From the NCBI GenBank assembly GCA_008360955.1, contig LUCM01008008.1, positions 1-64,000 of the forward strand: 64,000 nt of DNA. Direction: 5' to 3'. Below the pieces are notes generated by a model. The model did not search any database. It worked only from the letters and a program-made list of their open reading frames with translations, and was not told the origin of the DNA. Source of the stretch: Fasciolopsis buskii (Eukaryota; Platyhelminthes; Trematoda; Plagiorchiida; Fasciolidae). Positions 1 through 10,363 of this stretch are shown piece by piece. How positions within the stretch are numbered: position 1 is the stretch's first letter; each line of letters opens with the position of its first letter. The position numbers and the translations under genes were made by a program.

Positions 1-49
<49 letters not shown>
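1..49. repeat. (TA)n microsatellite
   Basis: Uninterrupted alternating TA runs from the window edge, so its true length is unknown. It ends at a short A-rich stretch. Confidence 0.97.
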
Positions 50-55
<6 letters not shown>

Positions 56-1706
56 GACAGACGTAAGAAACTTTTGGTCCAGAAGCGGCGTTCGACCCTG
101 TTTTACCGCTGCCTCTCACTGACGCGTGCGCCAAAGAAATTCGTCTCTGTGATTTTACACGATTACCATCATCATCTTGCAGCGTTAGACTACAAGATCC
201 ACAGCTTTCTTTCCCGCGATGGTACAAGCTGCTTTAGAAATAATGAGTAAACAAGGTGGACGGGAAGTTTATCTACAAAAATTAAAACCAACACCATAGT
301 ACCCAACACATGGAATGCACTCTATGGAAATGCACGTTTCTCAGTCGTTCTGACTCGATAGAAAGGTCTCCACTGTTCACGACTCGCTGTCACTTTTTCG
401 GTGTATGCAGCCAGCTGATTGAAGTCTTTTGAACCCTAACGATGAAGCCCCGCGCGAACAGTCGGGTACGCTTCTGAGCTTGTGATGATCTTTTACTCGA
501 GTTTGCTACGAGAAGTAGCGCTCGTCAAGGCTGGTCTCCTTAACTTTTCACCTTTGTAACTATTGATTATGGAGAATTGCGACGACCGCGTTTACTCGCT
601 AGGTACCTCATTATACATACATATAAATTGACTTCAAGATACTATGAGGGTAACGTTCAGTTTGTCGGCCCCATTTTCTAGAAGTTCGTAACAATCGGAA
701 GACTGGAAGTAGAGGCTCTCCACAGTTTTGTAGTCCATAGATAAGAGAAAAGTAAAAATACGACATTTAGTCACAGTTAATGAAAGGTAAACACTGGAGA
801 ACAAAAACCAAAATGGCATCCATTAGGAAAAGAAAGCACAGCAACCGCCCAATGATTTGCTAATGATTACAAGGTCATCATCCTCATCATTTTTCTATAA
901 AAATGTGAATATCCAAGGGGAAAAGAAAGCGGACCTACCCAGGTGGGAAGAGACAAGAATGCTGCGGTAGCCAACACACGGAACACAGTCTAACTGCACA
1001 AATGCGCTCTTTCAATCATTCTGATCCGATATAAAATGTTTACGGTTCACCGCCACAACCTTCAGTGTCTAGAGCTAGTTAGTTCACGGGTCTTTCAGGC
1101 CCAAACCACGAAAACGTGCGACATCTACTTCACCTAAGCTGGTTGTGCGTTTTTTCATTGCGCATTGCCACGTCATCTGCTGGCCTCCGCATGGCTTGAT
1201 TGAAAGCTGGACGCTGGTGAAAGATAGTCGATCACTCTAATGGCCTTTTGTTTAACCCGGTCAAAGAGAAGGAAACTGAATGAAACCCCACCCCCACATT
1301 ATTTCTGTTGCATGAGCAGTGTGGATTTGTGTTGTGTGCAATAAAAATAGATATCCGGAAGAAATCCTTTAGCGCTTCACAAGAAGCAAATTTATTTATG
1401 GGATACCTTGTTCTTCAATCCGCTTACAGCCATTTTTAAAAAAATAGTATCAACAAGCTGGTTCGTGTGTTATAGCACCCCAGAAACTCCCCTTTCTCAC
1501 TTTGATTGCAAGGTTTACTCCCTATATCGTAAATCACTAGTTGAAACACTTGTTTTGCTGCATTCGCGTGGTGTTCACCACGTTAGCTTTCCGGTTTACG
1601 GATGTTTCTTGTCCTGACCGTTTACTTCCATGGAATTAATTTTTAGTCAGGTGAAATGTTTGAACTAATCATGTTTTCCATTGCGGGTCATTGTTTTCGC
1701 ACAGAT
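50..1706. other. Upstream region of CK2 alpha, no gene recognised
   Basis: About 1.65 kb without a convincing coding frame; the open frames near 634-819 (-) and 1408-1617 (+) are short and have no recognisable domain. A pyrimidine-rich stretch followed by CACAG ends at 1704, two bases before the CK2 alpha start codon. It could be the 3' splice site of a 5'-UTR intron or a spliced-leader acceptor, which flatworms use. The core promoter is not identifiable by eye. Confidence 0.5.
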
Positions 1707-4150
1707 ATGCCCGTAGCAAGCAAAGCTCGAGTATATACGGACGTGAACACAAATCGGCCTCGTGAATACTGGGACTATGAGGCGCACGAAATCAAGTGGA
1801 GGTAATTTGTGATTGGTCCTCTTCTTACGCTCCTTGTTTCAGTGATCAGGAAGATTTCCAAATCGTACGTAAACTAGGCCGAGGCAAGTACAGCGAGGTG
1901 TTTGAAGGAATCAATATCACGACCAATGAAAAATGTGTAATCAAGGTGTTGAAAGTGAGTCGTTACTATCCTCGTTATCCAGTTTAGCTGGTTGATAGCC
2001 GGTGAAAAAAGTCAAAATCAATCGCGAGATCAAAATCTTGGAAACGTTACGTGGTGTCACAAACGTGATCCGGTTGGACTGTGTCGTGAAAGACCCACAA
2101 GTAAGCATTTCTCATTTTAGCTCTTCGTAATCGCATCATTTCGCCAACTAGACTCAAACTCCGGCACTGATCTTCGAGTACATTGATAACACCGATTTCA
2201 AAGAATTGTACTTCAAGCTAACAGATCATGATATAAGGTACTATTTGTTTGAACTGCTACGCGCTCTGGACTGCTGTCACTCCATGGGCATTATGCATCG
2301 AGACGTGAAACCCCACAACATCCTGATCAATCATGCCCAGCGTCAGGTATGAACTTTTCCGTGGAGTATAACTCGCCTAATCGCTCCATTCACAGCTGCG
2401 ACTAATTGATTGGGGTCTGGCTGAGTTTTATCATCCAGAACAGGAATACAATGTTCGTGTTGCATCTAGGCACTACAAAGGTCCGGAATTGCTGGTAGAT
2501 TATCAGGTAGTTCCTACACGTATTTGGATTGCTTACTCCCCTCTTTTAGATGTATGATTACTCCTTAGATATGTGGTCTGTGGGTTGTGTGTTCGCCAGC
2601 ATGCTACTACGGCGAGAACCGTTCTTCCACGGTCACGATAACTACGACCAATTGGTTCGAATCGCAAGAACCCTGGGTACGGATGAGCTGTTCCAGTACT
2701 TAGCCAAATACGAAATTAAACTGGACCCACGATTTAATGAGATCCTCGGTCGGCATACGCGAAAGCGTTGGGAACGGTTTGTGAACGCAGACAACCGCCA
2801 TCTGGCAGTTGGAGAAGCGTTGGATTTATTGGACCGTTTGTTACGCTATGATCACCAAGAACGTCTCACGGCTCGCGAAGCCATGGAGCATCCGTATTTT
2901 GGTAAGCTCTCTGCAACCATTGTGTCCAAAGTCACACATGCATATGGGTCATCTGAATGTATCCCGAACTCTTAGTGGTTTTTTTGGTTTCGTTCGGGCT
3001 GTTGAGTCGAGTGTAAATTACTTCAGTTAACTTAGTCGTTTTAAGTGGGATGTACAGAACGGCTATCGGTGTTTAGGTAGCGGTTTTTTCATAATGTTGC
3101 TCATTCACGATGAAAAAACCACACCAACAGTGTTGAGGTTGTGTAATAGAATGCAATGTTTACTGTTTGTAGTCGACACTGGATTTGGATAGGTTAGGTG
3201 AATTAAGATGTACATGGCTACCAATAAACTCAGCACTGCTTTGTAACGTAGATGTCGACGAATGGATCGAGATGGTCAGTCCTTGATATGATAGAAATAT
3301 GTAAAAGCACTAGCCAGTTTATTTTCGTCTGTGAAGGTTCAGTCAACATTTCGGATCGGGGTTCATGAAATCCCCCCATAATATAGCCGAGTGCAGCAAT
3401 CAGGGATTTGATTTTGATCTCTTTCTTCCTTCACTTGATTTTTCCCGCTGTTTCTTTTGCTTGTTTCGAGTCATTCCACCGTCGGGAAGACAGCTCTTCC
3501 TGGTTCCAACGAAAAAGGAGTATTTATTCACTGGTTTTTGATGGTACAAGCTAAAGGAAATCGTGATAGAATTGTGTTGGGAACTGATCGCAACTGCATA
3601 AATGCATCATTATCTGGTAATTACTCTTCCCAGAGAAGCTTATGCACCTTAGAGCCGAGCAATGGAGAGATGTGACATCCTTGTTGAACACCACTAGTCG
3701 TTTCGAATGAACTTGACATTTCACTGTATGCCCTCACGCGACCACACGTATGCAATTACAATGGCATATCCTTCCGCTGGAGAGCACTGAATAGTGCTGT
3801 CTGATCCATTGAGTCGAACGCACTTTTCAGATCGAGAAGGACTGCTATCGTAAGGCATAATTGTTTAAATGACATCACTGATGAAGCATTCAAGTTCACA
3901 GATCAGTGGGACTTTTTAATGTAGTTGTGCGCGAATGATTTTTAACTGGTAATTTTATGGGAACTGGTGTTTAAAACTGCGTTTTTTCCCTGAACACTTT
4001 GTATTCACACAACCTCTCTAGACCGTTGTATATATTGCAAACGTTTCTGTCCTTTTGACAGCCCCTATTGTACTCGAGCACGGTGGATCCATTCCTCTCC
4101 CGAGCGAGCCTCCTGAACCTTCTACAGAAGAGACCAAGACATCTGCTTGA
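1707..4150 (+). CDS. CK2A: Casein kinase II alpha catalytic subunit, seven exons, 351 aa
   Basis: Ser/Thr protein kinase, the catalytic alpha subunit of the CK2 holoenzyme, constitutively active on acidic sites in nucleus and cytoplasm. Exons by reading frame and GT/AG: 1707-1801, 1843-1954, 1999-2100, 2152-2346, 2396-2506, 2550-2901, 4062-4150. They sum to 1056 nt with all phases consistent. Visible motifs: N-terminal activating segment (residues 1-31), glycine-rich loop [11 protein letters not shown] (44-54), the ATP-site lysine in CVIKVLK (K66), a basic cluster [12 protein letters not shown] (70-81), the catalytic loop HRDVKPHN (152-159, catalytic D154), the CK2-type DWG in place of DFG (173-175), and the [12 protein letters not shown] and [12 protein letters not shown] segments. 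The last exon gives a 29-residue tail rich in Pro, Ser and Glu. The length lies between the roughly 336-aa fly and 391-aa human proteins. The first five introns are 41, 44, 51, 49 and 43 nt; the sixth is 1160 nt. Identity is secure; the last-exon junction is inferred but restores the family's HPYF continuation. Confidence 0.96.
3650..3860 (-). mobile_element. Non-LTR reverse transcriptase fragment, antisense in CK2 alpha intron 6
   Basis: Read on the minus strand, about 3852-3765 encodes [20 protein letters not shown], which fits the first catalytic-aspartate block of LINE reverse transcriptases. After a frame change about 3725-3656 encodes [13 protein letters not shown], matching the conserved SGVRQGCPISPF block. 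No catalytic YADD box or endonuclease domain is seen beside it, so this is a truncated, decayed RTE- or CR1-like LINE. It lies opposite to CK2 alpha, as expected for tolerated intronic insertions, and explains why this intron is much longer than the other five. Confidence 0.75.
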
Positions 4151-4365
4151 TTCAAATCAGTCGGTTTGCTTTGTCATTGTTTCACACGGACACAACTCAT
4201 CCACCGAACTCGCACTCAGTCACGACCAACTTCCTACCCCTGGTCCTACTGCAAATTCGCACAAACAGTTCACTAGACAACCAACCGCTCGGAACGTCCT
4301 TTTGCACTGTTGTGTGCCAATATTGGCACTGAATTACTTCTTACATGTCACAGTGCTCATCTATT

Positions 4366-4390
4366 AGTTCATTCATTCATTCATTCACTC
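4366..4390. repeat. (ATTC)n microsatellite
   Basis: Five to six tandem copies of a TTCA/ATTC tetranucleotide just downstream of the CK2 alpha stop codon, within its probable 3' UTR or flank. Confidence 0.85.
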
Positions 4391-7300
4391 ACCAGCCATC
4401 CACCTCTTCCAGGTTCTTTGAACCATCTGTATAAAGTCTCGCCTGTTCTTTTTGTCTGTCTACACGTGTAACCGCCCGGGTGTACGCGTGTTCCGAACAT
4501 TTCCCCACAAAATACTCTATTTCCACTCCACTGCAGTCCTCTCTCTAGACTAAGGTTGAATGAGACTCAATCTTAGCATGGCCTCCCCAATCAATCAACT
4601 CGTCTTCTTTTCGGTTGCCTTAGGCCCTCGTTTCCTATCAGATTGTTTGTAAAATGACGTGCAAACAATCTAGCCTAATCGGTCTGACTGAAATCTGTCT
4701 TTCACCGTTTTTCCACCTCTCCTCAGCCTTATAAATTTTTCGTCTTCTAGACACCGTGGTTCTCCGGGATTAGTTGATTGACCTTTATATTCGATGTATT
4801 CACCGTTGTTCGTGTTCCCCGCCATCTTGGTACAATGATTTTCTCCGTTTCCACCGTACACCAAACAACCCGAATTGCTCCCTGTTCTACGTGAGTGCGT
4901 TTCCCTCTTTCCCCTGCCCCACTCCATCTGGTTATGTCTGTATGTTCGAACTCATGTACGTTATTTTTGTTAAATGACCATTCCTATTACGACCGTACAA
5001 ACACAATATCCCGAAGTTTGGAGAAAGTATCGATTTTTTATCCTCGCTTGTCTTGTTCTAGTGGTGCACAGTGAATCCATAAAGCTGCAATTAGGCGTAT
5101 CTGAAAGCCGAGCAGAGACAAAGGCCTTTCTAAATTCGAAGCCATCGTTTAAACGGTGGTTCGCCGTCAATAACTTAATGCTGCTTTTCGATTTGGGATG
5201 CCATTCATATTTCCCAAACGTGAAATACTGCGTGAAGGTTTGTTTAAACTTCACATTAAATTAAGTTCTAATAGTTGGGTAAATTAGTTTTCTCATTTGG
5301 TGAGTATAGTTTCGCCGGATAGTCGGATGTTTTGGCTGTGCGACAACGATGCCGTCGTTCTTTTTTCCATCGGTGATGAGGTGTGTAGTCGTTAATTTTT
5401 CTGCTACTCTAGAACGTGCTCCATGGGGCTGGAATGTATGTGGTTACAGTCGGTTTTTTTGCGTCGACATTTCCACATTACTGAGACAACTTTCTATGCA
5501 TGATATGAGCACTGTGGGAGTTAGGAGCGTGCCAATGGAATTCGGAATTCCATTAGCACGGAATTCCATTCCATATCCGTAGCGTGCGCTAAATTTGATT
5601 AGGTCGTACGGTCGCCTGTTGCGCATGCCCCTAAGAAGCCTTCTTGGTGTGGGTTTTTCTTTAAGTTAAACTAACTGGAGGCTGAGTTGGTTTGACAAAT
5701 CTGCGATGTGAAGAAAAACGTGAAAGTCTCGGAAACGCGTTGGCAGGACAACATGATGTGGTGCGGTTTTCGACTTACGCGATCCTTCTGTCATTGATCA
5801 ACCCTAATTGCTTTCTGCCGCCCTTCCGTTTACATTTCACCAGTTTACGCACCACTTAGTGTCCAGCAGAGTCACACTAAGACCCCACAATATCTAGCAT
5901 TGTTAGATGTAATTGGCTTGATTGTAACCTAGGGCACGTAGACAAACGAATCCTGGGGCGAGCATATACGCGAAGGCGATCTACACCCTCCGTGTTTCTG
6001 GCTATCTCCATTGCGAAGCGCACGACAATCACCAACAGATAAAATTTACCGAGATCGTAGACTGGTGCCATAAGTTTGACATGCAGTGCCACCGTCATTC
6101 AAGTATCGCATTTGGAGGAGTGCGACCGTAGATGTGACTTGTGGATTCGTGCGAGGGGTCGGTAGTCACGTTTCAGCTTCCTATCAGAAAAAGGCGTGAT
6201 TGATTGAACCTCGTACAGCATCGTATAATTCACAAGTCCAGGTGCAGTCTGCCAGGCAGCAGGGATGCTCCGGTTGTGCCAGTGATCATGACTTGGCTCA
6301 TTTGTCTCTCAAGAATGCTAGTCCAGGTGCACCCCGCAAATAGAAAATTCCCATAATTGTAGCCGGCCGCACTTGACGCGCCACCTTGTCATGAGCTTCA
6401 GCTGGGATTCAGACCTCGATTGACTGACCGACGGTGTTAGGTTTCGAGTCCGGATCGTTGGCATCCGATATCACCACCGGTCATTGCTTATAACGATTGA
6501 CCTGATGCCGCCGGTCTGCTTTATTGCCCAGTTTGTGACACATACGGGCGTCTTGTTAAAACGTATCGTCAATTTTTGGTGAGTAGTTGACTGACTAGTG
6601 AATCCCGATTTTGCTTGTCGTTAACTTCGTTGGGTAGCATATCTTCTGTCATTTGCGTTGGTATTATCACACGTGATCAGGTAAAACAATTTTCATTGAA
6701 TCACGGATGTCTCAACGTTGCATGCTCAGCACATTGGGATTCAATGACACTGGCTTTTGTCCTCGCTATTTTCAAGACTGTATTTCGGTAGTTAATTAAC
6801 CAGCCAGTGGTTGTGGACTTGGGGATGAGTCGACAAGGTGAACGTTCAGATCTTTTCATCTATCCAATTTCCTGACGAGCACCTATGGAAATCAGATCAA
6901 ACTAGCAGGTTATTGGGATTGAGCCTGGCCAGCATCGCCCGCAACGAGCACGATCTACTGGCCACTAAAACATGGTTAGTACTTCTCTTTTGTTGAAGAA
7001 AATAATTTCCGCCTCTGGAATTACAATACGATAAGGTTCATTAGCGAGAAGATCTCGACAACCAGTTGAGGCGTACATGTTGTACAGCCTTTGTTATTGC
7101 TTTTATAGGAGATGCTTCCAGGGCCATTTTTACATGTCCGTGAGCAGCTGTCCTGAATGTCTGCCACTTCAAAAGTCATGAATTCAAATACCTGAACCGC
7201 CGAACACCTTGGCAGTTCGCGGCAGGTCTTTTTGTTGTGCAGCTTCTTACTGAATCTGACTTATTGGAACCCTGTGAGGTTCTATGTCAATGCAATTTTC

Positions 7301-8105
7301 AGAATCGTGACTAACTTCCCTCGCAGTGTTGTGTTGACGGGAAACAAAATTTGATGGTAAAACAAAAATTCTTGCTTGAATTCCGACGGCTAGATAGTTA
7401 TTAAGACAATCTTGACGCTTCACATCATCGGTTGAAGAAAAACGCGCTTGTATCGGCGAATTCTCCTGGGACGCGTTGTCAACCGATGAAAGTGACGATA
7501 GTCTAGTTTGGTCCTTCATACTGTTGGTTAGTGCACATCAAGCAATCAATGCGTGCCAATATGCAGTGAATTGCATCGACACAATGATGGAAAGGTCAAG
7601 GGCACACGAAATGGTGCAGCGTAATGGTTTTTATTCCACCTGGTGTTTTGCAACGTTGTTGGAAAAAAGTTTCGCATACCGTAATGATCATGTGATGCGG
7701 TGACATAATTAATAACATTCCAATTCTGGCGGTTGAAAGCAAATATGACTCGTAATTGAGTATGTGGATAGCACGAAGCACAGTCACTTTTTTCCAGAAC
7801 ACCACGTGAACCATGCCAAATGGTTGAGAACTAGGAGGAATGCCACAATCCGGTTAGAATATTACGACGAGTGGATTTGTTTATTACAAACTAGAATAAA
7901 ATGCAAAACTTATGCAGACTAAACCGTTTATGATTGGCGTTTTAAAACGAAAAAGAGATGATTTTTCTGCTCTGGCTTTTTTCTATTCGCCGATCGGCAT
8001 TTGCTCTTGTTTCCCGTTCCCGCCAGTTCCGGCGAGAGCATTCAAGCTGAGCAGACGAATTTTGTTTGCTAGACCAAAACGGATCACCTAATTAGTTCCC
8101 TCTTG
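4391..8105. other. Intergenic stretch, no gene recognised
   Basis: Several 60-96 codon frames occur (for example 4974-5264 on both strands and 7247-7519 on minus), but none has a recognisable domain or flanking splice consensus, and frames open on both strands suggest chance. 6230-6560 is locally more GC-rich and may be an old repeat. A 33-bp hairpin is listed separately. Confidence 0.5.
5528..5560. repeat. 33-bp near-perfect hairpin
   Basis: Two 16-bp arms are inverted around a single G at 5544 with one mismatched pair. Each arm holds a GAATTC core. A third related GGAATTCCATTCC follows directly at 5560-5572, so the site has both inverted and direct repetition. Function unknown. Confidence 0.85.
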
Positions 8106-8280
8106 TCACCACTCGTTGGGCAAACGGATAAGGTCATGGCGTTTGGATCTAAAGGTCGCAGGTTCGAATTCTCCCATCGCCGGCCAACTTCCCCACTTGG
8201 CAGCCCTCTGCTGAAAATTGATGAACATTGTTGTTTCATTAATAAAAGGAAGTAAAAGATAAAAGATAAAAAGATCGACC
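8106..8280 (+). repeat. tRNA-derived SINE-like element (family 2)
   Basis: A tRNA-like head carries a B-box match GGTTCGAATTC (8161-8171) about 50 bp after a degenerate A-box region. A body containing GCCAACTTCCCCACTTGGCA follows, then an A-rich tail made of GGAAGTAAAAG and repeated AAAAGAT. Head, body and tail recur at 59.8 kb (+) and 41.1 kb (-), and in decayed form near 38.4 and 48.0 kb, so this is a dispersed family. No target-site duplication was confirmed. Confidence 0.75.
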
Positions 8281-10088
8281 AGTGCGCTGGGTAATTTGAC
8301 CCATCTCTTAACAAACGTTACCATGCTGTATTTTCGCCAAGTTTATCGATTGATGTAACCATTCCGGTGTCAGTGCAGATAGGCTGACCTTCGACTACAA
8401 AATAGGTACGACGACTCAGCGTCCGTAATAAATGAGGACGGACAACATGAACACCCACTTGGCGCGTGAACACGGGCTGCTCGGAAATTCCCGACGCTAC
8501 ATGGAGAGAAGTCGCGTATCGAGCAGCTTGTTTTTAATGATTGACAACTGACCGAACACAAATATTATTATATACGTTGAAATTAAAATTATAGAACGAG
8601 GATGCAAACATGGCAGTCGACAGGACTGATCATGTGTCCACCTACCTACAATATGACCGGTTTGACAACTTATGTCGCCAACTGCAACGACCACTGGAAA
8701 AATACCTTGAACCGAGGGTTTGGGCAAGTTATGATATGGCTTCTTGACTCTCTCGGTTGATTCGCCACTCCATCGGTAGCAGCTTGGCACTCGAGGTTTG
8801 GAACTTCTAGATTCAAATATTGTGAGGGTAGTCATATTGTGAGTGGATGGTAGTTTAGTCGGCATTGGGTTTGAGTCCGATAGAACTCTCTTTGGTTATA
8901 GGTAATTGCTCGATGGTGGACGTTGCTGCACAAATCGCAATCAATACACAGTCGTGGATACGGTCCGATCGTGCCAGACGCCGGTCGAGTACAGACGCCA
9001 AGACCAGATCGAGACCAGTTTATCTCACTGACTGCAAGCTGCCGGCCTACACAAAAGCGCGACCGGAAGGCAATAGTGCGGATTTGCTAACTGAGTAGAT
9101 CGCATCGTGAATTGCGCTAACGTATCAGGATAAGCGGCTCAGAATCGACATTAAAACGACACAAACCTAATCACACAAGGTGAACCAACGAATGGGTGAC
9201 GTGGAAAACCGACGAAATAATATTAGCCACTTAAGCATAAATGTGCAACCAAAATTGCCTATAAATATCCAATGTTTTCAGGACCAAATGACGTAAGGAG
9301 TGTATCGAAAAATCGATGCGCCATGTATTGGCTTTTATTGCTAATGACATAATGTTAATACAGCATTGCTGTTAGATGCAATGCGCCAACGTTTCGACTG
9401 CCGTGGGTAGTCTTTCTCAAGGCAAGTTTTACAACCAAAAGCATTTGATTGTTTGTTTTGGAAGTTTATTTGAGTGGATCGATGTTTTGTGCATACAGTT
9501 TAATCATGCACCGAAGCTGCCCAACGATTTGCACACCGTAAGTTGCTTTTCGGGTCTGTCTCAAACTTGGATCGAAGTTTTGTTCGAGAGTCATTGTCAT
9601 CTGTTAAGTGGAAACCGCGGGCAAAAATGAGCATTTTAAACCAATTATTCGTGATTGTGTTCATCATTCCGCCCTCTTGGACGATTAGCACGATTTTTTA
9701 ATAGATGAAGTCATTCTTCGCAGTCCTTGATAGCTGGGAACACTGGTATCTGGTGCTGAACAGCAACGAAAGTTCACCGGAAATAGCTACGTGATGATTT
9801 GCAATTTCTGCCGAGTCACTTACCCTTGGATGTTTGGGGAAGGCAGAGTTGCAGTACTTCCGTATTCGGTCGGGCAAGGCATAAACTGTACCCAACAGCC
9901 CTATCAAAAGCCCTACCATCGGTTTTATAAATTTGTCCATTTTCGCGATACAGCCGACCAAGTGTGGCATCGCTGACGGGCTGGTAATAAAAGTAGTTAA
10001 CACTGAAAAAGTTTCCCGGATGCTGAGGAATTTGCACTATTTTCCATGTTTGGATGACAAGCTTCAAGGTCCCATCATCCACGTAAAC
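8281..10088. other. Intergenic stretch, no gene recognised
   Basis: Contains several frames of 60-122 codons, the longest on minus at 8497-8865. None carries a recognisable motif, and overlapping frames on both strands (9500-10190) look like chance openings. Confidence 0.45.
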
Positions 10089-10336
10089 ACCTCAGGTCAT
10101 CCCATCCACTTAACATTCGGGAAGGAACAGACTCGAGTTTCTAGGTCGTCAGGCATTGCTGGCCGTCAGCGAGGACGATCTCTGAGCTAACATGACTCGA
10201 TAGTCCTGTTCAGCTTAAACAGGAGCTGGCGGAACCTCGGATGCGATAGAGGATACGCACCACTGATGAGTTCCGATAAAAGCGAAACTCGAGTCTAGTG
10301 TTTCGTGAGCCTAGGGCTAACCGGATGACCTGAGGT
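10089..10336. mobile_element. Short element with terminal inverted repeats (MITE-like), copy 1
   Basis: The ends ACCTCAGGTCATCC (10089-10102) and its exact reverse complement (10323-10336) are inverted. A second matched block, AGACTCGAGTTTC at 10129-10141 and inverted at 10284-10296, lies exactly 40 bp inside each end, so the inverted repeats extend at least 53 bp with some divergence between blocks. It has no coding capacity. A related copy lies at 29753-30045. Superfamily unknown; no clear target-site duplication. Confidence 0.8.
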
Positions 10337-10363
10337 TACGCCTAAAGGATGAAGTCTGAAGGT

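Noticed and set aside
1408..1617. Upstream coding exon of CK2 alpha
   Set aside because: The canonical CK2 alpha N terminus starts at 1707, and this frame ends in a stop with no similarity to the kinase.
6230..6560. Possible tRNA-derived element with GGTTTCGAGTCC
   Set aside because: The B-box-like site has an extra T, no A-box at the right distance was found, and no second copy occurs in the window.
9500..10190. Six overlapping 60-100 codon frames on both strands
   Set aside because: No motif or splice support; mutual overlap on opposite strands suggests chance.
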